The translations under genes were made by a program, and so were the position numbers. Under the pieces are notes generated by a model, which saw nothing but the letters and a program-made list of their open reading frames with translations, was not told the DNA's origin and did no database searches. Of a stretch of DNA of 6,474 nt, positions 6,371 to 6,474 are shown in pieces (position 1 is the stretch's first letter; every line of letters starts with the position of its first letter). Origin of the DNA: Actinomycetes bacterium (GTDB lineage: Bacteria; Actinomycetota; Actinomycetes; Actinomycetales; Actinomycetaceae); the NCBI GenBank assembly GCA_023420745.1, contig JAEZVQ010000027.1, forward strand, positions 1 through 6,474. The letters run 5' to 3'.

Positions 6371-6474
6371 TTAGTCGCGGGGATGCTGAGCCGCCTCGTG
6401 TTCTTCTCGAATCACCTCGTGGTGGCGGATCACTTCGTGGACGATGAACTCGAGGAATTTTTGAGCAAAATGCG
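6371..6474 (-). CDS. Unidentified protein, C-terminal 33 residues only (runs off the window)
   Basis: A minus-strand frame enters from the right edge and ends at a TAA (6371-6373), 15 bases before the MFS start. The visible tail is strongly helical and charged: it contains FAQKFLEFIV, HEVIRHHEVI and REEHEAAQ and ends HPRD. I do not recognise the family. The stop-to-start distance and the MFS ribosome binding site inside the gap fit two genes of one operon. The competing reading is a plus-strand frame from ATG 6383 to the edge (starting MLSRLVFFSN), which is codon-aligned antisense to this one and uses slightly more G/C third positions, but has no ribosome binding site and would start only 27 bases from the MFS start. 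I favour the minus strand, without certainty. Confidence 0.45.
   Translation of the reverse strand, partial: HFAQKFLEFIVHEVIRHHEVIREEHEAAQHPRD

Noticed and set aside
1..6474. A new defence, mobile or otherwise undescribed system
   Set aside because: All coding space is filled by well-known families. I saw no transposase, integrase, repeats flanking genes, CRISPR units, tRNA or unknown multigene cassette.

Overview
The window comes from a GC-rich Gram-positive bacterium, most likely an actinobacterium. Codons prefer G or C at the third position. The alpha-galactosidase carries motifs I associate with actinobacterial GH36 enzymes, and the sugar-binding protein has a lipoprotein signal ending in a lipobox, as expected for a cell with one membrane. 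I cannot name the genus from sequence alone.

Bases 1-5085 (plus strand) hold a compact alpha-galactoside uptake and cleavage locus. It consists of a 5'-truncated GH36 alpha-galactosidase (1-1686), two ABC sugar permeases of the CUT1 (MalF/MalG, MsmF/MsmG) type (1762-2700 and 2711-3664), and a lipoprotein substrate-binding protein (3682-5085). The two permeases and the binding protein are separated by 10 and 17 bases, each with its own ribosome binding site, so they almost certainly form one transcript. The alpha-galactosidase lies 75 bases upstream and may belong to the same transcript. The inferred path is: the lipoprotein captures an alpha-galactoside (raffinose, melibiose or similar), the two permeases import it, and the cytoplasmic alpha-galactosidase releases galactose. 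No ATPase and no regulator gene lies in the window. The ATPase is probably a shared MsmK/MalK-type protein encoded elsewhere.

Bases 5086-5165 form the junction between convergent genes. Two inverted repeats sit here, a 9-bp one just after the binding-protein stop and an 11-bp one that overlaps the last codons of the next gene. Both are candidate transcription terminators, though neither is followed by a T-run.

Bases 5126-6355 (minus strand) encode a 12-helix MFS transporter with a GTG start. Fifteen bases upstream of it is the stop codon of a further minus-strand reading frame that runs out of the window (6371-6474) and is unidentified; an antisense plus-strand frame starting at 6383 is a real alternative there.

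The locus looks ordinary. I see no phage, IS, CRISPR, RNA gene or new defence-like system. The points most worth checking are the true start of the alpha-galactosidase, the strong hairpin buried in the MFS 3' end, the missing ATPase, and the gene at the right edge.
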